Assembly (NCBI RefSeq): GCF_928381505.1
Contig: NZ_CAKMSJ010000004.1
Coordinates: 62,001 to 126,000, forward strand
Reading direction: 5' to 3'
DNA from: Rothia endophytica
GTDB lineage: Bacteria; Actinomycetota; Actinomycetes; Actinomycetales; Micrococcaceae
DNA: 64,000 nt
The position numbers were made by a program, and so were the translations under genes. This document shows positions 33,400 to 42,682 of the stretch, in pieces; within the stretch, counting starts at the first letter, position 1; every line of letters starts with the position of its first letter. The notes under the pieces were generated by a model that did not search any database, was not told where the DNA came from, and saw only the letters and a list, made by a program, of their open reading frames with translations.

Positions 33400-34809
33400 T
33401 TACTTGTCGAGCACCGTGTAGTTGATAGGTGCGTTTTCCCTTAGTTCCTTGTTGGCTTTCTCCACCTTAAGCTGGGTAAGCAGGAGAAGAATGATGAGGT
33501 TGATCGCTGCCGGGATCCATAGGTACATGATGTAGAGCATCTGTAGTGCAGATTCTGATTGCTCCGGTGCGTTAGCGACGTAGCCGCTGAAAGCGAGTAG
33601 CCAGCCAGCGAGCGCAGTGCCTACACCGCCACCGATCTTGACGCCCAGTGAGGTTGCGGAGAACATGGTGCCATCTATCCTCTTCTTTTTGGAGAGGAAG
33701 GTGTATTCCGAGGCTTCAGCGATGAGTGCGTTGATGGTGCCCTGGAGGGGGCTCATTCCGATGGAGGCAATACCTGAGAAGACCAGCATCAGGGGGATAT
33801 TGCCCATGTAGGCTGCCACGATTACAAGAACGCGGGCAACGAACGCGATGATGTAGCCGATGACGTTGATTTTGTACATGCCTTGGAATTTTTTCACCAC
33901 GATGGGGGTGAAGAGCAGGCCAATGATGAGGGGGACGTTGATAGCCCAGGCGAAGGGGCCGAGGAGCTTGGCATCACCCAGGATATAGGTCATGAAGTAG
34001 ATGCCCATGCTCAGTGTAGTGTTGAAAATTTGGTTGAGCAGGAAGACTCCAAGAATCAGGAGGTAGAACTTGTTGCTTCCGAGCAGACCGAGGGATTCTT
34101 TGAAGCTGTACTTCTCGGGAACAGGGTTGTTCTTCTCGTGAATGATGTGGATAGCCTGGGTTTCTTCTTCAAGGACTGATTTGGGGAGCTCCTTGACGGA
34201 GAAGACGGAGAGGGTATTGACGGCGAGGCCGATGAGGGCGTAGATGATGGCGATGGTGCGCCAGCCTTCTGCGCCGCCGCCGAACATTTCGACGCCTTGA
34301 ACGGTGATGCTTTGAATGAGGAGGCTGGTGCCGAACGCAAACATGAAGCGGGTTGAACCCATCTGTACGCGCTCGTTACCGTTCTTGGTGATGAGTGAGG
34401 TGAGTGCGGAGTAGGCAATGTTGTTGGCGGTGTAGAACACGCCGTTGAGGAGGGTGTAGGCGATGAAGAACCAGGCGTACTGGGCGAAATCACCGAGTGA
34501 TGGCGGAATCGCGAAGATGGCGATAATCATTGCGGCGCAGCCGACGTAGCCCCAGAGCATCCAGGGGCGTGCTTTACCCATGCGGGTGTTGGTTTTGTCG
34601 ATCATTGCCCCAAAGAAGAGGTCGGAAACGCCGTCAAAAATCTTGGAGGCAAGAATGAGGGTGCCGATAATTCCTGGGTTGAGTCCTACCGTGTCGGTAA
34701 GGTAAATCATCACGAATGATGCGAGGAAGGCGTAGACCACGTTGCCGGCAACATCGCCGGAACCGTAACCTACTACGTTGTACCATTTCAGGTATTTTGT
34801 TTCTTTCAT
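33400..34809 (-). CDS. GPH family (MelB-like) sugar:cation symporter, probable lactose permease
   Basis: A 469-residue transporter of the glycoside-pentoside-hexuronide family with 12 membrane segments. The N-terminus, WYNVVGYGSGDVAGNVVYAFLASFVMIYLTD, is typical. Cation-site Asp residues in DGVSDLFFGAMIDKTNTRMGKARPW and the loop after TM10 (EASEYTFLSKKKRIDGTMFSA) match the family. There is no IIA-like C-terminal domain. It lies 27 bases downstream of the beta-galactosidase gene, so lactose or galactosides are the likely substrate. AAAAGGTAACACA precedes the ATG. Confidence 0.87.
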   Translation of the reverse strand: MKETKYLKWYNVVGYGSGDVAGNVVYAFLASFVMIYLTDTVGLNPGIIGTLILASKIFDGVSDLFFGAMIDKTNTRMGKARPWMLWGYVGCAAMIIAIFAIPPSLGDFAQYAWFFIAYTLLNGVFYTANNIAYSALTSLITKNGNERVQMGSTRFMFAFGTSLLIQSITVQGVEMFGGGAEGWRTIAIIYALIGLAVNTLSVFSVKELPKSVLEEETQAIHIIHEKNNPVPEKYSFKESLGLLGSNKFYLLILGVFLLNQIFNTTLSMGIYFMTYILGDAKLLGPFAWAINVPLIIGLLFTPIVVKKFQGMYKINVIGYIIAFVARVLVIVAAYMGNIPLMLVFSGIASIGMSPLQGTINALIAEASEYTFLSKKKRIDGTMFSATSLGVKIGGGVGTALAGWLLAFSGYVANAPEQSESALQMLYIMYLWIPAAINLIILLLLTQLKVEKANKELRENAPINYTVLDK

Positions 34810-34836
34810 TGTGTTACCTTTTGTCTGTTTCTCGCG

Positions 34837-37800
34837 CTATAGGGTGGGGGCGAGAGTGAAACCGAAGTTGATGATTTGTGCGTTGAGTTTGTACTCGTCT
34901 AAGACTTCGGGGCCACAGCTGTTGGACCCGATTCCGTTGTGGGCGTAGTCGAGGCAGAGGACTGTTGAGTCAGCTTCGACCAGCTCGAAATTATGGTTTT
35001 TGTTCGTCAGCTCTTCCTGCGTGTAGTGGGAGGCACTGAACGAGAAGGGGTGTTCGGAGGCTACAGAGAGCTGATGGTGGGGGCTTGATAAGTGGACGTA
35101 GTCGCAGTCGAATCGGCTACCGTTTTCCTGCGGCATGATGTAGTCCTCGTGGAGATCTTCGACGGAAGATTGGAAGGTGCCGTGGTAGCTTGCTTCGTGT
35201 TTGTCGCTGTAGCTTTCATGGGGACCCATGCCGAAGTACTCAACATCGGCAAAAGACTTGTCGAGGAAGAGGCGAACTCCGAAGCGGGGGAGGTCGGGGA
35301 ATTCTGGGGCGCGTTCGATGTTGAATCGAGCGGTGATTTTTCCGTCGTTTGTGATGTTCCAGAGGACGGTGCCGGTGAAGATGGGTTGCACTGTGGGGGC
35401 TACCATGCTCAGGGTGCAGGAGATGGTGACACCGTTTTCGGTGTGCGTGTAACCGCTGGTGTAGACCCTTGAGTAGGCCTGGTGGTAGTGCGCTTCTGCC
35501 CATTTGAGTTTGATGTACATGTCATTATCTGTGGGTGCCCGCCAGATATTGATGTTCATGGGCTGGGTGAGGAGGTTGTGGTCTTTGGTGGAGAGCTGGT
35601 CGAATACACCGGTTCGTCGGTTGAAGGTGTAGGTGAATCCATCGCCTTGGACGGTGTAGTGCTTACCTGTTTCGGTTACAGCGAGGTTCTGTGCGTTGTT
35701 GGTGGTGCCCAGAATATCTAGTGCCTTGGCATGGGTGGGGTTGATGGTGTGGACGGGTACTTCGTCGCGGCCGAGGAAGAGGCCTGTGGGAAGTAGGGGG
35801 AGGTCCTTCTTGAGAATGTATTCGATGTGGAGGTAGCAACGTCCGCTGGTGAGCGAAGGTGCCTCAAGGTTAATGGTGGTTTCTTGGTGGGGGAGGAATG
35901 CCTGCTCAAAGTGGTAGGTGCCTGATGCTACTTCTACGCCGTCCTGGCTGAAGGTGTATTTCAGTTCTATGGCTTCTTGTGCGTCGGTGAAGTCAAGGTA
36001 GTTCTTGAGGGTGAGGGAGCCGGATACGGTGTCGAAGGAGACGACTCTGAGGGGGCGGTAGACGTTGCGGTATTCGAGGAGACCAACGTGGGGAGTGCGG
36101 TCGGGGTAGACAAGGCCGTCCATGCAGAAGTTTCCGTCGTGTACTTCTTCGCCGTGGTCGCCGCCGTAGAGGTATTTGGGTGTGCCATTTTCGGTGGTAC
36201 CAGCGTAGATGGCGTGGTCGCACCATTCCCAAACGAAGCCGCCGCACATTGCCTGGTTCTGGTCGATGACCTGGAAGTAGTCTTCGAGGTTGCCGGGGCC
36301 GTTGCCCATAGCGTGGGCGTACTCGACGAGGAGGAAGGGCTTATTGGGGTTGCTGTTGAGGTACTGTTCGATGTCCTCGAAGGGCGGGTACATGCGGCTG
36401 TAGAGGTCGATGTTGGAGTAGTCGTAGCGGCGCTTTTTGTCGTCGTAGTAGGCGCTTTCGTACTGGGTGATTCGGGTGGTGTCGTAGGACTTGACCCAGG
36501 CGAGGGACTCTTCGAGGGTAACGCCGTAGCCGCATTCGTTACCTGCTGACCAGGAGACAATGCTGGGGCGGTTCTTTTCGCGGAGCACGCAGAGCTGGAC
36601 ACGGTCGAGTGTTGCTTCAGTCCATTCTGGGCTGTCTGAGATGCGTTCGTTCCAGTGATTTACCTGGTTGTCGAAGGAGCCATCTTCGAGGTACTGGACC
36701 TGGGTACCGTGGCTTTCGTTGTCGGCTTCGCTCATGACGAGGAACCCGTACTCATCGCACATTTGGTAGAAGTAGGGGGAGTTGGGGTAGTGGCTGCTAC
36801 GGATAGCGTTGAAGTTGTGCTGTTTGATGAGTCCGAGGTCGCGTTTGATGTGGTTGTAGTCCACGGTTGGGCCGGTGACGGGGTCGGAGTCGTGGCGGTT
36901 TACGCCGCGGAAGGTGATGGGCTTGCCGTTGAGCAGAATGACATTGTGTTCAATGCGAATGGTGCGGACGCCCACACGTTCGGTGATGACCTCGTCCTGG
37001 GTTTTTAGGTGGAGGGTGTAGAGGTAGGGGTTTTCTGGGTTCCAGGTGTGGGCGTTAGGGATATGAAGGGTTGCTGAGTGAGTGAAGTTGGGGTTGGCAG
37101 CATTGGGTGTGAGCGTGGAGCTCGCTACCTCTTCGCCTTCAGCGTTGGTGAGGGTGAGTGTGGTGTGTGTTTCTTGGCTGAGGAAGCGTGCCGCGATGTT
37201 GAGGGTCGCGTCGCTGGTTTTTTCGTTGAGGTCGGTGGTGATGAAGTAGTCGTAGAGGGTGTGGCGGGGGCGGCTGAGAATGTAGACGTCTCGGAAGATG
37301 CCGCTCATGCGGAATTTGTCCTGGTCTTCAAGGTAGGAGCCATCGCACCACTTGTAGACGAGTACGGTGAGGCGGTTTGAGCCGTTGGTGAGGTATTCGG
37401 TGATGTCGAATTCGCTGCTTGCGTGGGATACCTGGCTGTAGCCGATGTAGCTTCCGTTGACCCAGAGGTAGAAGCATGAATCAACGCCTTCAAAGGTGAG
37501 GTGGGCGAGCGGGGCCTGCTGATCCTGGGCGTACTGGAAGTCTAGAGTGTAAAGACCGCAGGGGTTTTCGTGGGGTACGAAGGGTGGGTCAAGGGGGAAG
37601 GGGTATTTGAAGTTGGTGTACTGGTGGGTGTCGAAGCCCTGGGTTTGCCAGGCGCCCGGGACGATGATGGGGGACGCGTCGGTGTGGGCGTATGTGGCAG
37701 TGTGGAAGTCCTGTGGTAGTTCGGAATCGTCGTTGAAGTAGGTGAACTGCCAGGTTCCATTGAGGTTGAGGAAGCGGTCGGAGGACTCACGGTTGTTCAC

Positions 37801-37902
37801 CAGCGGGCCCATGTCATGGGAGGCGGGGACGTAGTAGGCCCGGGGGGCGAGGACGTTCTCGTGGAGAACGTTGAGGCTCTCGTGGTGCTTGGTGGGGTAC
37901 AT
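34837..37902 (-). CDS. lacZ: Beta-galactosidase, GH2 family (LacZ type)
   Basis: A 1021-residue cytoplasmic beta-galactosidase that hydrolyses lactose to galactose and glucose; its length equals that of E. coli LacZ. Domain order is an N-terminal jelly roll (FLNLNGTWQFTYF, GAWQTQGFD), an immunoglobulin-like domain, the TIM barrel (about 330-620) with FRGVNRHDSDP, acid/base SAGNECGYG (Glu near 453) and nucleophile LVEYAHAMGNGPGNL (Glu near 519), followed by VWEWCDHAIY and the C-terminal beta-sandwich (FGMGPHESYSDK). It is first of a leftward unit with the GPH permease and divergent from the DeoR-galTK unit. Confidence 0.95.
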   Translation of the reverse strand: MYPTKHHESLNVLHENVLAPRAYYVPASHDMGPLVNNRESSDRFLNLNGTWQFTYFNDDSELPQDFHTATYAHTDASPIIVPGAWQTQGFDTHQYTNFKYPFPLDPPFVPHENPCGLYTLDFQYAQDQQAPLAHLTFEGVDSCFYLWVNGSYIGYSQVSHASSEFDITEYLTNGSNRLTVLVYKWCDGSYLEDQDKFRMSGIFRDVYILSRPRHTLYDYFITTDLNEKTSDATLNIAARFLSQETHTTLTLTNAEGEEVASSTLTPNAANPNFTHSATLHIPNAHTWNPENPYLYTLHLKTQDEVITERVGVRTIRIEHNVILLNGKPITFRGVNRHDSDPVTGPTVDYNHIKRDLGLIKQHNFNAIRSSHYPNSPYFYQMCDEYGFLVMSEADNESHGTQVQYLEDGSFDNQVNHWNERISDSPEWTEATLDRVQLCVLREKNRPSIVSWSAGNECGYGVTLEESLAWVKSYDTTRITQYESAYYDDKKRRYDYSNIDLYSRMYPPFEDIEQYLNSNPNKPFLLVEYAHAMGNGPGNLEDYFQVIDQNQAMCGGFVWEWCDHAIYAGTTENGTPKYLYGGDHGEEVHDGNFCMDGLVYPDRTPHVGLLEYRNVYRPLRVVSFDTVSGSLTLKNYLDFTDAQEAIELKYTFSQDGVEVASGTYHFEQAFLPHQETTINLEAPSLTSGRCYLHIEYILKKDLPLLPTGLFLGRDEVPVHTINPTHAKALDILGTTNNAQNLAVTETGKHYTVQGDGFTYTFNRRTGVFDQLSTKDHNLLTQPMNINIWRAPTDNDMYIKLKWAEAHYHQAYSRVYTSGYTHTENGVTISCTLSMVAPTVQPIFTGTVLWNITNDGKITARFNIERAPEFPDLPRFGVRLFLDKSFADVEYFGMGPHESYSDKHEASYHGTFQSSVEDLHEDYIMPQENGSRFDCDYVHLSSPHHQLSVASEHPFSFSASHYTQEELTNKNHNFELVEADSTVLCLDYAHNGIGSNSCGPEVLDEYKLNAQIINFGFTLAPTL

Positions 37903-38022
37903 GCTCTCTTGTTCTTCCTGATGGAATTGGCTGAACCTCGGGTCCTGTTGCTATCGAGAGGGCTGAGGTTCAAGCCCTACGGTGTTCATATTAGTTCAAG
38001 ATTGTTGCTTTGTGTAGATATC

Positions 38023-38050
38023 TGAACAAAAAATCGTTCTTTTTTGTTCA
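38023..38050. promoter_or_regulatory. Putative DeoR-type operator between lacZ and the gal operon
   Basis: TGAACAAAAAA and TTTTTTGTTCA form a perfect 11-bp inverted repeat around TCGTTC. Further TGTTCA half-sites lie at 37983-37988 and 38106-38111 in the same 246-base divergent region. Regulators of the DeoR family often bind several such half-sites, so it probably controls lacZ-permease and the gal genes together. Confidence 0.65.
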
Positions 38051-38148
38051 AAAAACTCCTTTTGAGCACGTTTCGGCTCTGGCAACGCTCGTTTTTGTTT
38101 GATATTGTTCAGTTTAGAAGAAGTCGTTACAACCGGAATGAGGTTTAA

Positions 38149-38919
38149 GTGCTGGCTCAACAACGCCACAACGCAATCGTTGCAAAAGTACAGGAAAAAG
38201 GCACTGTTCAGGTCCAAGATCTGGCTGGCCTGCTGAATGTATCTGCGATGACGATTCGCCGTGACCTGGCAGAACTAGAAGAACAGGGGTTACTGAGCAG
38301 GGTTCACGGAGGTGCAACCATCTCTGAATCTACCTATGAGCCAATCTTTGCTGAGAAGACCATGCTCAACGCAGAGTCGAAAGCAAAAATTGCAAAGGCC
38401 GCAGCCCAGCTAGTCCGCAGCGGCCAGTCAATTGCAATCGGCGGAGGCTCAACCAGCGCACGCCTTGCCCAAGAAATAGCTGCCCGCACAGAGCTTGAGA
38501 ACCTCACCATCGTCACTAACTCCCTCCCCGTCTCTGACTTCTTCCACGGGTTAGCTGACACAAGGAACAAGCCCAAAGTGCTCCTTATCGGCGGTGAGCG
38601 CACACCCTCTGACGCCTTCGTTGGACCGCTTGCGGACGCAACCCTGGCAAACCTCAACATCGATGTTCTGTTTCTGGGTGCTCACGGTGTGACTCTGAAA
38701 GGCATGTACACCCCCAACATGAACGAGACCAGTACTAACAGAACTTTTATCGCAAACGCCCACGACACCGTGGCTGTTTTCGACTCCAGTAAATGGAATG
38801 TGGCTGGGCTATCCCGGTTTGCCTCCTGGGCAGACATCGACACCGTCGTCACCGACGAACTCACCCAGGAACGACACAACTTCCTATCCGACAACTTAGC
38901 TAAGGTGATTACCGCATGA
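38149..38919 (+). CDS. DeoR family transcriptional regulator of lactose/galactose genes
   Basis: A 256-residue DeoR-type regulator with N-terminal helix-turn-helix QQRHNAIVAKVQEKGTVQVQDLAGLLNVSAMTIRRDLAELEEQGLL (residues about 4-49). It has the family VHGGAT segment and a C-terminal sugar-phosphate-sensing domain (IAIGGGSTSARLAQEI; FLGAHGVTLKGMYTPNMNE; DSSKW). It starts at GTG 38149 with GAGG six bases before. The effector is probably a galactose or tagatose phosphate. The gene overlaps galT by four bases (ATGA). Confidence 0.88.
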   Translation: MLAQQRHNAIVAKVQEKGTVQVQDLAGLLNVSAMTIRRDLAELEEQGLLSRVHGGATISESTYEPIFAEKTMLNAESKAKIAKAAAQLVRSGQSIAIGGGSTSARLAQEIAARTELENLTIVTNSLPVSDFFHGLADTRNKPKVLLIGGERTPSDAFVGPLADATLANLNIDVLFLGAHGVTLKGMYTPNMNETSTNRTFIANAHDTVAVFDSSKWNVAGLSRFASWADIDTVVTDELTQERHNFLSDNLAKVITA

Positions 38920-40040
38920 ACAACGTAAAAGTTACTAAAGGAACCCTCGCAGACGGGCGAGAAATCATCTTCTTCGATGACTCTGAACCCTACGTCTCAG
39001 GCCGGAAAACCCGAACCATCCGCGATACCCGCCCCCTGAAACCTCGCACTCTGCCTCCCCACGAAGCTGCCTGCGTGCGTACCGACCCTCTGACCGGCGA
39101 ATCAATTGCTATCGCCGCTCACCGCAACAACCGAACCTTCCTGCCGCCTGCTGATGAGGACCCCCTGGCACCTGCTGGCGTAGGAACCGTACCCGGTGAA
39201 ATCCCGGAAGAATCCTACGACGTTGTTGTCTTTGAAAACCGTTTCCCTTCACTGCAAGGGCCGCTAGAGACCCTCCGAGACGAGCCCCTTTTCAAGGAGA
39301 CCACACCAGGCGGCCGTTGCGAGGTTATCAGCTTCACCTCAGACCAGTACGGTTCTTTTGGCTCCCTCAGCTATGAACGGGCACGCACCGTTGTAGAAGC
39401 TTGGACCCACCGCACCAAGGAGCTCTCAGCCCTCGACGGAGTCGTACAGGTCTTTCCCTTCGAAAACCGTGGAGAAGAAATTGGTGTAACCCTGCCCCAC
39501 CCCCACGGTCAGATCTATGCCTACCCCTACATGCCGTCCTATACAGCTTCTGTTGCACGGCGAGCAGACGCATGGGCATCAGAAACCGGTGGAGACCTCC
39601 TGGGAGATGTTCTCGCTGCGGAACTTGCAGCAGAAGAACGAATTATTAGGAAAACCGACTCCTTTGTGGCGTATGTACCGTATGCCGCCAAGTGGCCTGT
39701 AGAACTTATGGTCATGCCCAAACGCCCGGTTCGTGACTTCACAGAACTTACCGAAGCAGAAAAAGACGAACTCACCGAGCTGTACCTAGACCTGTTGCAT
39801 CGACTCGACAAATTCTTCGAAGGGGTAGACAAACTCCCCTACATCTCAGCCTGGCACCAGGCCCCCATCATCGGCGGAAAAAACGTCTCACGCATGTACC
39901 TCCACGTTTTCTCCCTCTTGCGTGCCCCCGGAAAGATGAAATACCTGGCTGGCTCAGAATCCGCTATGGCCGCGTGGGTATCTGACACCACACCCGAGCG
40001 TATCGCCACCCGATTCAAAGAACTTGCTTCTGACGCATAA
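38916..40040 (+). CDS. galT: Galactose-1-phosphate uridylyltransferase
   Basis: A HIT-superfamily enzyme exchanging UMP between UDP-glucose and galactose 1-phosphate (Leloir pathway). The 374 residues contain the catalytic HPHGQIYAYPY (central His near 195), the VVFENRFPSL segment and a C-terminal HVFSLLRAPGKMKYLAGSE that binds substrate. It overlaps the DeoR gene and is followed after 12 bases by galK. Confidence 0.95.
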   Translation: MNNVKVTKGTLADGREIIFFDDSEPYVSGRKTRTIRDTRPLKPRTLPPHEAACVRTDPLTGESIAIAAHRNNRTFLPPADEDPLAPAGVGTVPGEIPEESYDVVVFENRFPSLQGPLETLRDEPLFKETTPGGRCEVISFTSDQYGSFGSLSYERARTVVEAWTHRTKELSALDGVVQVFPFENRGEEIGVTLPHPHGQIYAYPYMPSYTASVARRADAWASETGGDLLGDVLAAELAAEERIIRKTDSFVAYVPYAAKWPVELMVMPKRPVRDFTELTEAEKDELTELYLDLLHRLDKFFEGVDKLPYISAWHQAPIIGGKNVSRMYLHVFSLLRAPGKMKYLAGSESAMAAWVSDTTPERIATRFKELASDA

Positions 40041-40052
40041 AGGAAACACACC

Positions 40053-41387
40053 ATGCCTGCTATCTGGAAGAACACCGTACCTGCACAGACACTCCGCAAG
40101 AACGTCGAAGACCGCTTCTATATCTCCTTTGGAGAAGCCCCTTACGGAGTGTACTCAGCCCCTGGGCGCGTCAACCTTCTGGGCGAACACATCGACTACT
40201 GCGGTGGCACCGTCCTTCCCTTTGCCCTCCCCCAACGCACCTTCGTAGCGATGGCCCCCCGCCAAGACGGAAAAATTACGGCAGTCACCGCTCAGGGTGA
40301 TGCCGGTTCAACCGCCCCTGATGACAATACTGAAACCATTCAGTTTGCTGAGGTGGGCACCCAGCCCCTCTCCGGCTGGCTCTCCTACGTTGCAGGTGTT
40401 CCCTGGGCTATGCAACAGCAAAAGCAGGGCGATTTTGCTGGTTTCTCGCCGGAAGAGTTCGGCGCCAACATCGCCATCGACTCTTCCGTCCCCCTGGGTG
40501 CAGGACTCTCATCATCAGCTGCCCTAGAGTGCGCTGTAGCTCTCGGCGTTGACGACCTGCTAACCGCCCAACAGCCCACTAGAGAACTCCTCGCCAGCAC
40601 CGACCAGGGACGTGCCGCACTGGCCTCAGCCTGTATCCAAGCAGAAAACGACATCGCAGGGGCCTCAACAGGTGGCATGGACCAGTCAATTTCCCTCCGT
40701 GCAGAAGAAGGCTCCGTCCTCGCCATCGACTGCCGCGACTTCTCCACCCGCCCTCTTACCATCGACGTCGCCTCAGCCAACCTCTCCGTACTCGTGATAG
40801 ACACCCGAGCCTACCACCACCTCTCCGACGGGCAATACGCCGCCCGACGGGCAGCAACCGAGGTTGCCCGCGAAGCCCTGGGCGTGAACCACCTGCGAGA
40901 CGCTTTCCAAGGAACACCCACCCTCAAAGAAGCCCAAGAACTCATCGAACAGTGGGATAACAACGTAGACTCCTACAACCTGCCCGACGGAACAGACCGG
41001 GCAGTAATCCGTGATGCCCTACGCCACGTCTGGACCGAAATTGCCCGCGTTGAAGAATGTATCGCCCTCTTCGACAACGTAAACTCACTAGCCGATGACG
41101 TATGGGAAAAGCTCGGTGAACTCCTCAACGCCTCCCACGACTCCCTCCGTGACCAGTACCGAGTCTCATGCCCCGAACTAGACACCGCAGTTAACGCCGC
41201 CCGCGAAGCAGGAGCACTAGGAGCCCGCATGACAGGAGGTGGCTTCGGTGGCTCTGCTATTGCACTGGTTCCTACTGAAAACCTGGAGAACCTCGCTGAA
41301 GCAGTTGCAGAAGCATTCGACCGTGAAGGCTTCAGCCCCCCAGAGTTCTTGGTAGCCACCCCCTCCCGATCCGCGGAGAAGGAGTAA
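40053..41387 (+). CDS. galK: Galactokinase
   Basis: A GHMP kinase phosphorylating galactose at C1 with ATP. The 444 residues carry the galactokinase signature GRVNLLGEHIDYCGGTVLPFAL (about residues 38-59), the phosphate-binding VPLGAGLSSSAALE and the C-terminal GARMTGGGFGGSAIAL. The form is long compared with about 390 residues in many bacteria, with extra sequence at the N-terminus and around 280-340. AAAGGAAACACACC precedes the ATG. Confidence 0.95.
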   Translation: MPAIWKNTVPAQTLRKNVEDRFYISFGEAPYGVYSAPGRVNLLGEHIDYCGGTVLPFALPQRTFVAMAPRQDGKITAVTAQGDAGSTAPDDNTETIQFAEVGTQPLSGWLSYVAGVPWAMQQQKQGDFAGFSPEEFGANIAIDSSVPLGAGLSSSAALECAVALGVDDLLTAQQPTRELLASTDQGRAALASACIQAENDIAGASTGGMDQSISLRAEEGSVLAIDCRDFSTRPLTIDVASANLSVLVIDTRAYHHLSDGQYAARRAATEVAREALGVNHLRDAFQGTPTLKEAQELIEQWDNNVDSYNLPDGTDRAVIRDALRHVWTEIARVEECIALFDNVNSLADDVWEKLGELLNASHDSLRDQYRVSCPELDTAVNAAREAGALGARMTGGGFGGSAIALVPTENLENLAEAVAEAFDREGFSPPEFLVATPSRSAEKE

Positions 41388-41394
41388 GACCCCC

Positions 41395-42327
41395 ATGTCC
41401 ACCTCCACCCAGAACCAGCCACAGGGAGCCGCAGTCACCCTCAAACACTCCGGCTACCAAGCAACAATTACCGAAGTCGGTGCCAACCTCTCATCGCTCA
41501 CCTCCCCCAAAGGGCGACAGCTCGTACTCCCCGCCCCACCACACAAAATACGAGAAGCCGCCCGAGGCGCCCTCCTCGCCCCCTGGCCCAACCGCATAGC
41601 AGAAGGCCGATACACCTGGAAGGGCGCCGAGTACCAGCTGCCCATCAATGAACCCACCCTTAGAAATGCAATCCACGGACTCGCTGACTGGACCCGCTGG
41701 GAACTCAACCAAGCAATTAACACCCCCGACTCATCATCAGTCACTGCCAATCTCCACCTAGTACCCCAACCCGGCTACCCCTTCCCCCTCAAACTCACCG
41801 CAACCTACACCCTCACCGACCAAGGGCTCACCACAACCTTCACCGCACTCAACACTGAAGAAACAACAGCCCCCTACGCCCTCGGCGCACACCCCTACCT
41901 CATGGCAGGCACAGAACAGGAAACCCCCGGCGCAGTCGACTCATGGAACCTCACTGCTCCTGTCTCTACCTACCTCAAGGTCAACGAATCCATGATTCCC
42001 ACCCAGGAACTCCCCCTCACCGAAGACCTCAATCTCGCAGACACACTCCCCCTCAAGGGCATAAATCTCGACCACGCCTTCGGAGGAATCCAAAAAACTG
42101 CTGGAGAAGCACACATCGTCCTCACCGCTCCCAACGGTGAAGCCACCCGACTAACAATCGGAGACGGTATCGAATGGTTGCAGTTCTATACAGACGGAAC
42201 TCAGCGGCGAGCCCTTGCTGCTGAACCCATGACAGCCCCCGCAAACGCCTTCAACAGCGGCACAGGCCTCATTGAACTAGAACCACACCAAAGCCACACC
42301 AGCTGGTGGCGAATCCAAGAAGACTAG
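41395..42327 (+). CDS. galM: Aldose 1-epimerase (galactose mutarotase family)
   Basis: A 310-residue galactose mutarotase-like protein that interconverts the anomers of galactose released by LacZ. It shows LLAPWPNRIAEGRYTW near residues 60-75, NAIHGLADW (catalytic-site His) and YALGAHPYLMAG (second His), with a late Glu in GLIELEPH. Seven bases separate it from galK; AAGGAG lies upstream. Members are sometimes annotated YihR-like. The symbol rests on operon position. Confidence 0.85.
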   Translation: MSTSTQNQPQGAAVTLKHSGYQATITEVGANLSSLTSPKGRQLVLPAPPHKIREAARGALLAPWPNRIAEGRYTWKGAEYQLPINEPTLRNAIHGLADWTRWELNQAINTPDSSSVTANLHLVPQPGYPFPLKLTATYTLTDQGLTTTFTALNTEETTAPYALGAHPYLMAGTEQETPGAVDSWNLTAPVSTYLKVNESMIPTQELPLTEDLNLADTLPLKGINLDHAFGGIQKTAGEAHIVLTAPNGEATRLTIGDGIEWLQFYTDGTQRRALAAEPMTAPANAFNSGTGLIELEPHQSHTSWWRIQED

Positions 42328-42682
42328 GGGCAAACCGGCTGCACATAAAAGTGTGGGACTTTGCGCCATAGTGCCCTCATATTTTTTATGCCCGTCCTGC
42401 CGCAAACTTATGCACCCGCGTCTCCCCGCTGGGCACTGTGTTGTGCCGGGGGAGTGTGGGTGTTCGCCATCGGGGGGAGTGCCGCCCGGTATGGCTTTGC
42501 CCTCCACTGAATAAGTATCGGAACCCCACCGGTAGGGGCCCAAAAAACACCCCGCGCCCCCGCGTCCTGCCGCTATAGTGGTAGCGAATAAGTGTGGGCA
42601 CTCACACGGCGCTCGCCCTGCCCCCACCACCCGGATAGTTCCGCACAGACAGACCTGCACCCGCAAACCAAAGGAGATTCCT
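42328..42682. other. Intergenic region without a recognised gene
   Basis: 355 bases between the aldose epimerase and the ureohydrolase. The stretch is C- and G-rich. A TATAGT hexamer near 42573 is a possible -10 for the downstream operon, but no convincing -35 precedes it. Words close to AAGTGTGGG occur twice (near 42350 and 42590). No tRNA, riboswitch or supported ORF was recognised; the minus-strand frame here looks like chance. Confidence 0.4.

Noticed and set aside
35967..36602. Several long ORFs in other frames inside lacZ
   Set aside because: Low-complexity Ser/Thr/Pro or Val/Glu translations; they are shadows of the GH2 gene, whose motifs are intact.
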